Shown here in pieces: positions 20,783 through 30,884 of a stretch of DNA of 64,000 bases (within the stretch, counting starts at the first letter, position 1; the number at the start of each line of letters is the position of its first letter). The DNA lies in the NCBI GenBank assembly GCA_009694185.1, contig SHVR01000010.1:1-64000 (forward strand), in the 5' to 3' direction. The translations under genes and the position numbers were made by a program. This stretch comes from Alphaproteobacteria bacterium. GTDB lineage: Bacteria > Pseudomonadota > Alphaproteobacteria > SHVR01. Under the pieces are notes generated by a model. It searched no databases. It saw nothing but the letters and a program-made list of their open reading frames with translations, and was not told the origin of the DNA.

Positions 20783-21912
20783 TCATGGTCCTCTTGACCC
20801 CGCCGCACGCGCAGCGGAAGCCAGGTGCCCGGCGCCTGGCGGCCGACGATGGCCACGAGATCGGCCGGCCGGCGCACCACCACACCCGCCGCCTCCCGGA
20901 TGATATCGCCCACCTGGAGGCCGGTCGCCGCCGCAATGCTGTCCGGCGCGATCCGATTGACATGGAGACCGGTCTCGACCGCACTGATGACAACGCCAAG
21001 ACGCGGTGGCGGGGCAGCCGGTTCGAGGGGCGGATCGAGCCCAAAGACCAGATCGGCCAACCCCGCCTCGAGCGCCACGCAATCACGGTCGGCGGGCCAT
21101 GGCAGCGCCACGCCAACATTTTGGATGCCGAGCGCCTTGAGCTGGTGGGGCACGCCATGGCGATATTCGACATGGCCACGCCCCATGATGGCGGCAACGA
21201 ACGGCCGCCGGCCATCCCGGACAACCCCGGCAATGGCTTCCGCCATGGCGCGATCCCAGAGGAGCTGCGCTTCGACAAAGCGCTGGAATGCCGGCGACTC
21301 CGCATCGGGCGTGGCACCTGCTTGCGGGTGCTCGGCGAAGATGGACCGCAGTCGCGTCCGATATTCGGGCGAAGCGGGTTCCGGGTCGCCCACCCCCTCG
21401 CGCGCCCGACCCGTGACGGCGGCCAACCCCTCGCGCGCCACAAGGCGGCTCACGCCACGATCGACATTGAGCGCCAGCATGGCGACCCGGTGCATGCGCG
21501 CGAAGTGGAACAAGGGGAGATAGAGGCCGGCGTCGCTGCCCCAAACATCGGTCCACTCGACATCGCGGAGAAACTGGGCCTCGCCAAGCTCGCCCCGGAC
21601 CCAGCGGTCGAGGACCGGCTGCGCCCGGCGCGGGAACATCTCGAAGCCCAGCACCATGTCGGGCCGGCCGGCATGCAGCGCGGCGATCGCATGCAGCTGC
21701 CAGCGATGGTGCGCCACCTCGTCATGGGATTCGCCGAGCAGGACCACGGCGTGGCGGGCGAGCCCCGGCGGCAGGCCGGCATGGCGGGCGCCCGTGCCGG
21801 GCTCGACCCAGGTGCCGGGGGCAACGCATGGTCCGGTCATCGGCGAATGGGTAAGGGGAGCACAGGCCGCGCCAGCCAGAACGACCGCCAAAATCAGAAC
21901 GACATGTCGCAC
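20752..21912 (-). CDS. ChaN family lipoprotein with C-terminal PDZ domain
   Basis: Lipobox-like LAGAACAP; VVLLGESHDEVAHHRWQLHAIAAL; MGRGHVEYRHGVPHQL; PDZ-like NRIAPDSIAAATGLQVGDIIREAAGVVVRRPADLVAIV. Confidence 0.85.
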   Translation of the reverse strand: MRHVVLILAVVLAGAACAPLTHSPMTGPCVAPGTWVEPGTGARHAGLPPGLARHAVVLLGESHDEVAHHRWQLHAIAALHAGRPDMVLGFEMFPRRAQPVLDRWVRGELGEAQFLRDVEWTDVWGSDAGLYLPLFHFARMHRVAMLALNVDRGVSRLVAREGLAAVTGRAREGVGDPEPASPEYRTRLRSIFAEHPQAGATPDAESPAFQRFVEAQLLWDRAMAEAIAGVVRDGRRPFVAAIMGRGHVEYRHGVPHQLKALGIQNVGVALPWPADRDCVALEAGLADLVFGLDPPLEPAAPPPRLGVVISAVETGLHVNRIAPDSIAAATGLQVGDIIREAAGVVVRRPADLVAIVGRQAPGTWLPLRVRRGQEDHEWVARFPVAR

Positions 21913-22053
21913 GAGCTATCCTGTCCCAAGCCGATGGCCCCCGGCGGGCGCTTTACAGTATGGCAATCGCGCCCCATTAAACACCATCCGCCCGCCCTTC
22001 GCGCCATCGGGCGAGCAGGCTATGATCGCCCGGAGAGAGAGCCAGAGGATGCC

Positions 22054-22818
22054 ATGGCCGACAAGCAGATCGTCACCGCCGCCCTTGCCGTCATCGGCAA
22101 CGAAATCCTGTCGGGGCGCACCCAGGACCTCAACATAGCCTTCCTCGGCCAGAACCTGAACGACATCGGAGTCCAGCTTCGCGAGGTCAGGGTGGTGCCC
22201 GACATCGAGGTCGAGATCGTGAAGGCCGTGAACGAGCTGCGCGTTCGCTTCGACTATGTGTTCACCACAGGCGGCATCGGCCCCACCCACGACGACATTA
22301 CGCCGGAATCGGTCGCGGTCGCCTTCGGCCGCAAGGCGGTCTACCATCCCGAGGCCTATCGCCGCCTCGGCGATTGGTACGCGGCCAATGGCCGCGAGTT
22401 CACCCAGTCGCGCAAGCGCATGACCCTGATGCCCGAAGGCGCCGAGCTGATTGACAATGAAGTGAGCATCGCCCCCGGCTTCCGCGTCGAGAATGTATTC
22501 GTCATGGCGGGCGTGCCGAAGATCATGCAGGCCATGTTCTGGGCGGCCCGCCCCCTCCTCAAGGGTGCCGCGCCCGTGCGCTCGCGCAGCCTGATCACGC
22601 GCATCCCCGAGGGGGTTCTCGCCGATGGCCTCGGTCAAATCCAGCAGCGCTACCCCGAGACCGACATCGGCAGCTATCCCTTCTACAAGGAGACGGGGAA
22701 CGGCGTGGCCCTGGTGGTGCGCGCCACCGACCAGGCGCAGATCGACGCCGCCGCCGCCGAGGTGGCGGTGCTCATCCGCCAGCTTGGCGGCGAGGTACTC
22801 GACGACGCGGCCATGTGA
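22054..22818 (+). CDS. Competence/damage-inducible protein A-like (MoCF-biosynthesis fold)
   Basis: AAVIGNEILSGRTQDLN; FTTGGIGPTHDDIT; VFVMAGVPKIMQAMF. Confidence 0.88.
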   Translation: MADKQIVTAALAVIGNEILSGRTQDLNIAFLGQNLNDIGVQLREVRVVPDIEVEIVKAVNELRVRFDYVFTTGGIGPTHDDITPESVAVAFGRKAVYHPEAYRRLGDWYAANGREFTQSRKRMTLMPEGAELIDNEVSIAPGFRVENVFVMAGVPKIMQAMFWAARPLLKGAAPVRSRSLITRIPEGVLADGLGQIQQRYPETDIGSYPFYKETGNGVALVVRATDQAQIDAAAAEVAVLIRQLGGEVLDDAAM

Positions 22819-22869
22819 GGCCGGTCGGTTTCATCTATTCGGACAAATAAACTCGAAAGGAGATGCACA

Positions 22870-23265
22870 ATGCAATTCCTGCAACCGGCCGGCTGGCCAC
22901 GCCCGCGCGGCTATTCCTGCGGCACTGTTGCCAGCGGGCGCATGGTTCATATCGCGGGCCAAGTCGGCCGCGACCCCCAGACCGGGCGCTACGAGCATCC
23001 GGGCTTCGCCGGCCAGGTGCGCGGCGCCATCGCCAACGCGCTTGCCATCCTAAAGGAAGCGGGCGGCAAGCCCGAGCATATCGCGGAGATGACCTGGTAT
23101 GTGCTCGACCTCAAAGACTATGGGGCGGCGGGCGCCGACATCGGCGCCGCCTACAAGGAACTGATCGGCCGCCATTTCCCGGCCATGACGATGGTTCAGG
23201 TCACGGGCCTACTCGACCCCGAGGCCAAGGTCGAGATCCGCGCGACCGCCGTCATCCCCGATTGA
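22870..23265 (+). CDS. RidA family protein
   Basis: YSCGTVASGRMVHIAGQVGRDPQTG...GAAYKELIGRHFPAMTMVQVTGLLDPEAKVEIRATAVI. Confidence 0.85.
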   Translation: MQFLQPAGWPRPRGYSCGTVASGRMVHIAGQVGRDPQTGRYEHPGFAGQVRGAIANALAILKEAGGKPEHIAEMTWYVLDLKDYGAAGADIGAAYKELIGRHFPAMTMVQVTGLLDPEAKVEIRATAVIPD

Positions 23266-23279
23266 TTGGCCCTACCCTG

Positions 23280-23750
23280 TTAGACCTGGGTGGCGCTGCA
23301 CAGGTGCCACTCTTTGCCCTTGAGGCCGAAGAACATGGCGAGATGGGGCGCCGCCGAGCGGTCGACCACCACCCGGAAGCGTCCGCCAAGGCAGGCGCCG
23401 GTTTGGGACTTGACCGGCACCACCACATGCTTTGCCTTGAGGCATGTCTCGACATGCTTGGGTAGCGGCCCGCCGAAGGCCGCCGGGCGCTTGCCGTTGA
23501 TGGTCATGAAATAGTCCTGGGCCTCGCCGCCCTTGACGTTGGCCTTCACCTCGATCTTGCCGAAGCGCGACTTGTAAAGGCCGGCAGCCTGCTCGCCGTC
23601 GGGCGCACCGGGGACAAGCGGCCGGAACGAAATTTGGGCGCAGGCCGGCGCCTCCTTCTTGTTGGCCGCTTCTGCCGTGTCCGGCGCCACGGCCCAAAAC
23701 AGACCCGCCGTAAGTGCCGCGAGCACCGCACGGCCCCAGGTGATTTGCAT
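23280..23750 (-). CDS. Exported hypothetical protein
   Basis: Signal peptide MQITWGRAVLAALTAGLFWAVAPDTAEA; cysteines in mature part; no family recognised. Confidence 0.6.
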   Translation of the reverse strand: MQITWGRAVLAALTAGLFWAVAPDTAEAANKKEAPACAQISFRPLVPGAPDGEQAAGLYKSRFGKIEVKANVKGGEAQDYFMTINGKRPAAFGGPLPKHVETCLKAKHVVVPVKSQTGACLGGRFRVVVDRSAAPHLAMFFGLKGKEWHLCSATQV

Positions 23751-23827
23751 TGCCCACCTCCCCAAATGCACGATGATGGAAGTCTATCAGCCCGAGCCGC
23801 CCCCCGTCGCGTCGAAGGATTAAAACC

Positions 23828-25246
23828 ATGCCAGCGGACACCACTCTCTGCCTGAAACCCGCCACGGAAATCGCCGACTTGTTGGCTCGGCGCAAGGTTT
23901 CGCCGCTTGAATTGGTGGATGCCGCCATCGCCCGGATCGAGGCCGTCGATGGCACGGTCAACGCGCTCCCCATCCGCTGCTTCGAGCGCGCCCGCGACCA
24001 GGCCCGGCGACTCGACCGAGCAGGTGGCGGCGGGTCTCCCGGGTGGCTCGGTGGACTACCGATCGCGGTCAAGGACTATAATGACCTGGCGGGTGTGCGC
24101 ACGACCTATGGCTCGCCGATTTTCGCGGACAATGTGGCGGCACGCTCGGACCTGACGGTGGCACGCCTCGAAACCAACGGCGCGCTCCCCATTGCCAAGT
24201 CGAACGTGCCGGAATTCGCCGGCGCCAACACCTTCAACACGGTCTTCGGCGCTACCCGCAATCCGTGGAACACGGCCTTGAGCGCGGCGGGCTCATCGGG
24301 TGGCTCGGCGGCGGCACTTGCGGCCGGCATGGTATGGCTCGCCCAAGGCAATGATCTGGGTGGCAGCCTGCGCACGCCGGCGAGTTTCTGCGGCGTGGTC
24401 GGCTTGCGGCCGAGCCCCGGCCGGGTGCCGCGCGGGCCGAGCGCCATGCCGTTCGACCCGCTCTGGGTCGAGGGGCCGATGGCGCGCAACGTCACGGACG
24501 TGGCGCTGATGCTCGATGCCATGTCCGGGCCGCATCTGGACGATCCCATCTCGCTGCCGCTCGCGGCCACACCCTTCCTGTCGGCGGTCCGGGCACCCGT
24601 GGCACCGAAGCGGGTGGCCTTCAGCGCCGATCTCGGCATATGTCCGGTGGACCCGGAAGTAGCCGCCCTCTGCCAGGCCGCGACCCTGAGGTTCGGCGAC
24701 ATGGGCGCCAGCGTGGACGCCGCCTCGCCGGACTTCACCGGCGCCACGGACTGCTTCCAGACGCTCCGCGCGGTGTTGTTCGCGACCATGCGGGGACCCT
24801 TGCTCGCGACCGACCGCCATCGCATCGCGCCCGAAATCGTCTGGAACATCGAGAAGGGCTTCAAGCTCACCGCCGACGATGTGATTCGGGCCGAAGCCAC
24901 CCGTGGCACGCTCTACCATCGGGTCGCGGCCTTCTTCGAGACGCACGACATTCTGGCCTGCCCGGCCGCGAGTGTGCCCCCCTTCCCGGTCGAGCAGCGC
25001 TATGTCGACGAGATCGCCGGCCGCAAGCTGGCAAGCTATATCGACTGGATCGCCATCACTTTCGCCATCACGCTCACGGGCTGCCCCGCCATCGCGCTCC
25101 CCTGCGGCTTCACCAAGGCTGGCTTACCCGTGGGCCTCCAGCTCGTCGGCAGGCCCCAGGGCGAAGCAGCACTCCTCGGCGCCGCGCGCCGGCTTGAGGA
25201 GGCCCTCGACCTCGCACGGCTGGTACCGATCGAGCCCAGGGGGTGA
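23828..25246 (+). CDS. Amidase (amidase signature family)
   Basis: GLPIAVKDYNDLAGVRTTYGS; AAGSSGGSAAALAAGMVWLAQGNDLGGSLRTPASFCGVVGLRPS. Confidence 0.93.
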   Translation: MPADTTLCLKPATEIADLLARRKVSPLELVDAAIARIEAVDGTVNALPIRCFERARDQARRLDRAGGGGSPGWLGGLPIAVKDYNDLAGVRTTYGSPIFADNVAARSDLTVARLETNGALPIAKSNVPEFAGANTFNTVFGATRNPWNTALSAAGSSGGSAAALAAGMVWLAQGNDLGGSLRTPASFCGVVGLRPSPGRVPRGPSAMPFDPLWVEGPMARNVTDVALMLDAMSGPHLDDPISLPLAATPFLSAVRAPVAPKRVAFSADLGICPVDPEVAALCQAATLRFGDMGASVDAASPDFTGATDCFQTLRAVLFATMRGPLLATDRHRIAPEIVWNIEKGFKLTADDVIRAEATRGTLYHRVAAFFETHDILACPAASVPPFPVEQRYVDEIAGRKLASYIDWIAITFAITLTGCPAIALPCGFTKAGLPVGLQLVGRPQGEAALLGAARRLEEALDLARLVPIEPRG

Positions 25247-25271
25247 AATCCCGGTGGGCTTGCCTGAAAAC

Positions 25272-25295
25272 GGCCGCCTCGCTAGGGTGGCGGCC
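25272..25295. terminator. Possible terminator-like hairpin (GGCCGCC/GGCGGCC)
   Basis: 7-bp perfect stem, 10-nt loop, just after the amidase stop; no U-tract. Confidence 0.35.
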
Positions 25296-25361
25296 TCAAT
25301 GAAAAAACCAAGATAGCGGGCGGGCTTACCGCGCAATACGGCGGTCTGGCGAGGGGGAACG

Positions 25362-27488
25362 ATGCCGAGAAATTCCGGCGTGATCGACCTGGAGAGTCTG
25401 GAAGCATTTTTCCGGCCGAACTCGGTTGCCATCATCGGCGCCTCCTCCGACGCGACCAAGATCGGCGGCCGGCCGATCAACAATATGAAGATCGCGGGTT
25501 ACCGGGGCGGGCTCTATCCGGTCAATCCGAACTATCCGGAAATCCAGGGCATCAAGGCCTATCCGACCTTGGGCGCCATCAAGCAGCCGGTCGATATGGC
25601 GGTGATCGTCGTGCCGGCACCGCTGGTCGTCAAATCGGTCCAGGACTGCATCGACCATGGCGTGAAGGCCGCCATCATCCTGAGTTCGGGCTTCGCCGAG
25701 ATCGACGAGAAGGGTGCCCGCGAGCAGACGCTCATCGGCGAGATGGCGGCGGCGGCGGGCCTCCGCGTCATGGGACCCAATTGCATGGGCACCATGAACG
25801 CCCGGACCGGCATGATCGCCACCTTCTCCAGCGGCCTCATCGACCGCGGCCCCCAGTCCGGCGGCATTTCGATTGCAAGCCAGAGCGGCGCGTTTGGCGC
25901 CCATTGTTTCATCCTGGCGCGCGAGCGCGGCTATGGCCTCAATCTCTGGGCCACCATGGGCAATCAGGTGGACGTGGAATTCGCCGACTGCTTGGCCTTT
26001 ATGGCCCGGGACCCGGCGACCGATGTGGTGCTGGGCTATATGGAGGGCATCCGCGACCCGAGGAAGCTGGTCGAGGCGCTGGCCGTCGCCAAGGCTTACA
26101 AGAAGCCCGTGGTGCTGATGAAGGTGGGAAAGTCGGACGTGGGCTCCGCCGCGGCCCAGTCCCACACCGCCTCGCTGACCGGCTCCGACGCGGTCTTCGA
26201 CGCGCTGCTGCGCCAATATGACGTGCACCGCGCGGCGACGATCGACGAGCTCTTCGACGTGGCCTATGCCTGCACCGCCAAGAAGTTCCCGACCGAGAAG
26301 CAGCTCGGCATCATTACGGTCTCGGGCGGTGTTGGCGTCATCATGGCCGATGCCGCGGCCGACGCCGGGCTCGACCTGCCGCCCTTGCCCGAGGCGACCC
26401 AGCGGCGGCTGAAAAAGATGGTGCCGTTCGCCGGCACCCGCAATCCCCTCGACGTCACCGCCCAGCTCCTCAACGACACGTCCCTGATGCAACCGATGTT
26501 CGAGGCGCTGCTGACCGAAGGCGGCTATCCGGCCGCGCTCTGTTTTGTCGCCTCCCTCGGCCTCAACCCCATGATGATGGAACGCCTGCAGCCGGCGATG
26601 GAGGGGATCGCCCGGAAATATTCCGACCGGTTGCTGGTCCTCTCGATCCTGGCGCGGCCCGAGGTGCGGCAAAGCCTGGAGGCGCTGGGTTACCTCTGCT
26701 ACGAGGATCCCTCGCGCGCGGTCCATGCCATCGCGGCGCTGACGCGCTTCGGCCAGGCGTTCGCCGATACGCGCGTGGCCAAGCCGCCGCCGCGCCTGCC
26801 CCGGGGGGCACCCGCGCTGCATGCCGGCCAGAGTTTCAACGAAGTCGACGCCAAGCGCTTGCTGGCGGCGGCCGGTATTCCCGTCGTCGAGGAAGTGATC
26901 GCGACCACATCGGCGGCGGCCGCGCGCGCGGCGGCGAAGCTCGGCTTTCCCGTGGTCATGAAGATCGTCTCCGCCGACATCCAGCACAAATCCGAGATCG
27001 GCGGCGTCCTCCTCAATGTGGCAAGCCGCAAGGAAGCCGAGGCGGGCTTCACCACCCTCATGCGGCGCGCCAAGAAGGCGACGCCCAAGGCGACCCTCGA
27101 CGGCGTCCTGATTGCACCCATGATCAAGGGCGGCATCGAGACGATCATCGGCGTGCAGCGCGATCCCGTGTTCGGCCCGGTGGTGATGTTCGGCCTTGGC
27201 GGCATCTTCGTCGAGGTCTTCAAGGACGTGACGTTCCGCATCGCGCCGTTCGGCCTTGACGTCGCCCATGCGATGATTCGGGAGGTGAAGGGCTATGCCT
27301 TGCTGAAAGGCGCGCGTGGCCATAAGCCGGCCGATGTCAACGCGCTCGCCCGCGCCCTCGCCCAAACCTCGGTCTTTGCGGCGAAGCACGCCGACGCGCT
27401 GGAGAGCATCGACCTCAACCCCTTCATCGTGCGCGCCAAGGGGGAGGGAGCGCTCGCGGTCGACGCGCTCGTCATCACCCGCCCATGA
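25362..27488 (+). CDS. Acetate--CoA ligase family protein (CoA-binding + ligase + ATP-grasp domains)
   Basis: FFRPNSVAIIGASSDATKIGG; MGPNCMGTMN; QSGAFGAH; C-terminal ATP-grasp GFPVVMKIVSADIQHKSEIGGVLLNV. Confidence 0.92.
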   Translation: MPRNSGVIDLESLEAFFRPNSVAIIGASSDATKIGGRPINNMKIAGYRGGLYPVNPNYPEIQGIKAYPTLGAIKQPVDMAVIVVPAPLVVKSVQDCIDHGVKAAIILSSGFAEIDEKGAREQTLIGEMAAAAGLRVMGPNCMGTMNARTGMIATFSSGLIDRGPQSGGISIASQSGAFGAHCFILARERGYGLNLWATMGNQVDVEFADCLAFMARDPATDVVLGYMEGIRDPRKLVEALAVAKAYKKPVVLMKVGKSDVGSAAAQSHTASLTGSDAVFDALLRQYDVHRAATIDELFDVAYACTAKKFPTEKQLGIITVSGGVGVIMADAAADAGLDLPPLPEATQRRLKKMVPFAGTRNPLDVTAQLLNDTSLMQPMFEALLTEGGYPAALCFVASLGLNPMMMERLQPAMEGIARKYSDRLLVLSILARPEVRQSLEALGYLCYEDPSRAVHAIAALTRFGQAFADTRVAKPPPRLPRGAPALHAGQSFNEVDAKRLLAAAGIPVVEEVIATTSAAAARAAAKLGFPVVMKIVSADIQHKSEIGGVLLNVASRKEAEAGFTTLMRRAKKATPKATLDGVLIAPMIKGGIETIIGVQRDPVFGPVVMFGLGGIFVEVFKDVTFRIAPFGLDVAHAMIREVKGYALLKGARGHKPADVNALARALAQTSVFAAKHADALESIDLNPFIVRAKGEGALAVDALVITRP

Positions 27489-27627
27489 GCCGCCACATGG
27501 CCCCCGCGATCGCCGCGATCACGCTTGGCGGGGCCGCTCGCATTTTGGCCACCATTGTGACCGATGCTCTCGATTCCGTGCTAATTGGCCGCCTGATCTA
27601 GATCATCACCCTGTCGGAGCCATATCC

Positions 27628-28731
27628 TTGCCCCCCGTCATCGAGCCCGCCGCCCCGCCGGAACCCGGACACAAGATTTGGTTGCACCGCCTTGGCATCC
27701 TGTTCACCCTTGGCGTCTTCGTCTTCGCCATCTGGGTCTTGCAGAAGGCGCTCAAGCGGTTCGACTTCCAAGCCGTCTGGCACCAGCTCGGCGAGATTCC
27801 GCGCCTGCATGTGCTGCTGGCGCTGTTGTTCACCGGCGTCGCCTATCTGATCCTCACCGTCTACGACTCGACGGCGTTTCTCTATATTCGCCGTCCGATG
27901 CGCTATCACCGGGTCGCCTGGGTTTCGTTCATCGCCTATGCCTTCAGCCACAATCTGGGCTTCGGCGCGCTGACCGGCGGCTCGGTGCGCTACCGCTTCT
28001 ATTCGGCCTGGGGGGTGGGCGCCTTCGACATCGCCAAGGTCATCCTGTTCGGCGGCTCCGCCTATATCCTGGGCATGGTGGCGGCGGCGGGCTTCGTCTT
28101 GATCGTCGAAGCGGACTTGATGGCAATAGTGACGCCCATACCGGAGGAATGGATTATCCTCATCGGCGTCGGCTGTTTGATCGTCGGCAGCATCTATCTC
28201 ATTTGGAGCCTGGCGGGCGGCCCGATAATACGGTTGCGCGGCACGGCCCTGCCGCCACCCCGGCCGCCCTTGGTGTTGGCCCAGATCACCACCGCGTGCC
28301 TCGAATGGACGGCGGCGAGCGCCGTGCTCTACTTCCTGCTGCCGCCCCATCCGGGCGTGTCGTTCCCGCTGATGGTGGCCATTTTCGTCATCTCCTACGT
28401 CTTGGCCGTGGCGAGCCATGTGCCGGGCGGCCTTGGCGTCTTCGAGGCGCTGGTCATCCACCTGATGCCCGACGAAGTATCGCAGGAAGCGGTGTTGGCG
28501 GCACTCATCTCCTATCGCGGCATCTATATGCTGCTGCCCCTTGTCGTTGCCGCGCTGATGTTCGCGAGCTATGAGGTGAAGCAGGCGCACGGCCTTGGCC
28601 GCTGGCTCAAGGCCAAGCTGCAACGCCGGCCCGTAGCCGGGTCGGCGCCGTTGGCCGCGGCGCCGGCGGCGCACCATGCTCCGCCTGAGACGGCGAAGAC
28701 AAAGACGCCGACAGGAGCATCCGATGATTGA
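27628..28731 (+). CDS. Lysylphosphatidylglycerol synthase TM-region / UPF0104 family membrane protein
   Basis: Polytopic; HNLGFGALTGGSVRYRFYSAWG; HVPGGLGVFEALVIHL; TTG start assumed. Confidence 0.85.
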   Translation: MPPVIEPAAPPEPGHKIWLHRLGILFTLGVFVFAIWVLQKALKRFDFQAVWHQLGEIPRLHVLLALLFTGVAYLILTVYDSTAFLYIRRPMRYHRVAWVSFIAYAFSHNLGFGALTGGSVRYRFYSAWGVGAFDIAKVILFGGSAYILGMVAAAGFVLIVEADLMAIVTPIPEEWIILIGVGCLIVGSIYLIWSLAGGPIIRLRGTALPPPRPPLVLAQITTACLEWTAASAVLYFLLPPHPGVSFPLMVAIFVISYVLAVASHVPGGLGVFEALVIHLMPDEVSQEAVLAALISYRGIYMLLPLVVAALMFASYEVKQAHGLGRWLKAKLQRRPVAGSAPLAAAPAAHHAPPETAKTKTPTGASDD

Positions 28732-28740
28732 CCGCTACAC

Positions 28741-28824
28741 TTGGCCAACGCCATCGACCGCTACACCAACGAAGTGGGGCGCCTCTACAAACTGTTGGAT
28801 CGGCGGCTCGGCGAGCGGCCGTTC
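28741..28824 (+). pseudogene. Glutathione S-transferase fragment
   Basis: ANAIDRYTNEVGRLYKLLDRRLGERPF resembles the C-terminal helical domain of YghU-type GSTs; similarity ends abruptly both sides. Confidence 0.6.
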
Positions 28825-28848
28825 CGCATTAAACCGGGCGCGTCGGCG

Positions 28849-29619
28849 TCAGTGAACGGCTGCCCAGACCTTGCGCTTGACGGCATAGAGCAGCGCCGTC
28901 AGCACCAGGACGAACAGCATCGCCTTGACGCCGATGCGCTTGCGCTCCTCCATCTTGGGCTCGGCCGCCCAGGCGAGGAACTGGACCACGTCGCGCGCCA
29001 TGTTTTCGATGGAGGCTGGTGTGCCGTCGGGAAACTCGACCGCGTTCTCGGCCAAGGGCGGTGCCATGGCGATCTGGAAGCCCGGGAAATACTTGTTGTA
29101 GTGCATGCCCTCCATGAGCTGCACATTGCTCGGCGCGTTGATGTAGCCGGTCAAGAGCGCGAAGGAATAGTCGGCGCCCACCGGCCGAGCCTTGGCCATC
29201 AGGCTGAGATCCGGCGGGTAGGCGCCGTTGTTCGAGGCGCGCGCCGCCTTCTCGTTGGCGAACGGCTTCTTGAAGCGATCGCTCAGCCGGCCGGGGCGAT
29301 CATACATCTCGCCTTCGTCATTGGGTCCGTCGGCAATCTGCACCTCGGCGGCAAAGCCCGCCGCCGCCGCCTCGTCAAAGCCGAGCTGCAAGAGGTTGCG
29401 ATAGGAGAGCCGCGACATGGAATGACAAGCGGAGCACACCTGCTTGTAGACCAGAAAGCCGCGCTGCAAGGCGGGCCGGTCGAAGACGCCGAAGACGCCC
29501 TGGTAGCTCCAGGGCTGCGGCGGCGGCTTCGGCGCCTCGGCGGCGGTGGCGGCGAAAGGCAAGGCGAGCAGCAATGCCACAAGCCCGGCGCGGAACATTC
29601 TGGCGTTGGCCGGCCGCAT
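28849..29619 (-). CDS. petC: Cytochrome c1 of the bc1 complex
   Basis: VCSACHSMSRLSYRNL haem c motif; PPDLSLMAKAR; C-terminal TM anchor. Confidence 0.96.
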   Translation of the reverse strand: MRPANARMFRAGLVALLLALPFAATAAEAPKPPPQPWSYQGVFGVFDRPALQRGFLVYKQVCSACHSMSRLSYRNLLQLGFDEAAAAGFAAEVQIADGPNDEGEMYDRPGRLSDRFKKPFANEKAARASNNGAYPPDLSLMAKARPVGADYSFALLTGYINAPSNVQLMEGMHYNKYFPGFQIAMAPPLAENAVEFPDGTPASIENMARDVVQFLAWAAEPKMEERKRIGVKAMLFVLVLTALLYAVKRKVWAAVH

Positions 29620-30872
29620 CACGCTTTCTCCATCGGCTTGACAGTTCCGCCCGCGGCACCGCCGCCCTTCAGCACCGGCTCGCTGATGCTCGCCGGCAGC
29701 GGTAGTGGCCGCTCGAAGACCGAGAGGAGCGGCAACAGAACGAGGAAGTGGGCGAAGTAATAGACGGTGGCGGCCCGGCCGATGACGATGAACATACCAT
29801 CGGGCGGATTGGCGCCGATCCAGCCCAGCACCAGGCAATCGGCGACCAGCAGCCAGTAAACCTGCTTGTAGATTGGCCGGAAGCGGGCACTGCGGACCGG
29901 CGAGCGATCCAGCCAGGGCAAGATGAACAAGACGCCAATGGCGCCGAACATCAGCAACACGCCACCGAGCTTATCCGGCACCGAGCGCAGGATGGCGTAA
30001 TAGGGCAGCAAGTACCATTCCGGCACGATATGGGCCGGCGTCACCATCGGGTTGGCCGGAATGTAATTGTCCGGCTCGCCGAAAAAGTCGGGCGCGAAGA
30101 ACGTGAAGCCGAAATAGAACAGCACAAATATGCCGAGCCCGAACAGGTCCTTCGCCGTGTAGTAGGGATGGAAGGGGAGCGAGTCCTGCTTGCCCTTGGT
30201 GTCGATGCCGACCGGGTTGTTGGAGCCGTGGGTGTGCAGCGCCCAGAGATGCAGCACGACGACGCCGACGATCGCGAACGGCAGCAGATAGTGCAGCGAA
30301 AAGAAGCGGTTGAGCGTCGGGTTGTCGACCGAGAACCCGCCCCATAACAGGGTCACGATGCTTTCGCCGACCCAGGGTATGGCCGAAAACAGGTTGGTGA
30401 TGACCGTGGCGCCCCAGAAGCTCATCTGCCCCCAGGGCAGTACATAGCCCATGAAGGCGGTCGCCATCATCAGCACCAGGATGACGAGGCCGAGCATCCA
30501 CAACAGTTCGCGGGGCTCCTTGTAGGAACCGTAGTAAAGCCCGCGGAAGAGGTGGATGTAGACGGCGATGAAGAAGAAAGAGGCACCATTGGCGTGCAGG
30601 AAGCGCAGCATCCAGCCATAATTCACGTCGCGCATGATCCGCTCCACGCTGTCGAAGGCGTGGTCGACATGCGGCGTGTAGTTCATGGCGAGGAAGATGC
30701 CGGTGACGATCATCACCACCAGCATGAAGCCCGCGAGCGAGCCGAAATTCCAGAAGTAGTTCAGGTTCTTCGGCGTCGGGTATTCATGCAACTCATGGTG
30801 CATGAAGGAGAAAATACCCATGCGATGGTCGATCCACCGCACCAGGCCATTGCGGAATTCGGGGGCGCTCAT
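29619..30872 (-). CDS. petB: Cytochrome b of the bc1 complex
   Basis: [61 protein letters not shown]; 1-nt overlap with petC start. Confidence 0.97.
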   Translation of the reverse strand: MSAPEFRNGLVRWIDHRMGIFSFMHHELHEYPTPKNLNYFWNFGSLAGFMLVVMIVTGIFLAMNYTPHVDHAFDSVERIMRDVNYGWMLRFLHANGASFFFIAVYIHLFRGLYYGSYKEPRELLWMLGLVILVLMMATAFMGYVLPWGQMSFWGATVITNLFSAIPWVGESIVTLLWGGFSVDNPTLNRFFSLHYLLPFAIVGVVVLHLWALHTHGSNNPVGIDTKGKQDSLPFHPYYTAKDLFGLGIFVLFYFGFTFFAPDFFGEPDNYIPANPMVTPAHIVPEWYLLPYYAILRSVPDKLGGVLLMFGAIGVLFILPWLDRSPVRSARFRPIYKQVYWLLVADCLVLGWIGANPPDGMFIVIGRAATVYYFAHFLVLLPLLSVFERPLPLPASISEPVLKGGGAAGGTVKPMEKA

Positions 30873-30884
30873 CGGGGAGTCCTT

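Noticed and set aside
20605-22053. N-terminal half of the 737-aa ORF ending in the CinA-like protein
   Set aside because: Only the part from 22054 is CinA-like; the upstream portion is antisense to the ChaN and M1 genes
25326-27389. 687-aa minus-strand ORF opposite the acetate-CoA ligase family gene
   Set aside because: Shadow ORF of a clear CDS; low-complexity RHHGQ-rich translation
28741-29760. 339-aa plus-strand ORF beginning with the GST-like peptide
   Set aside because: Beyond about codon 30 it is antisense to petC; only the first 28 codons are GST-like
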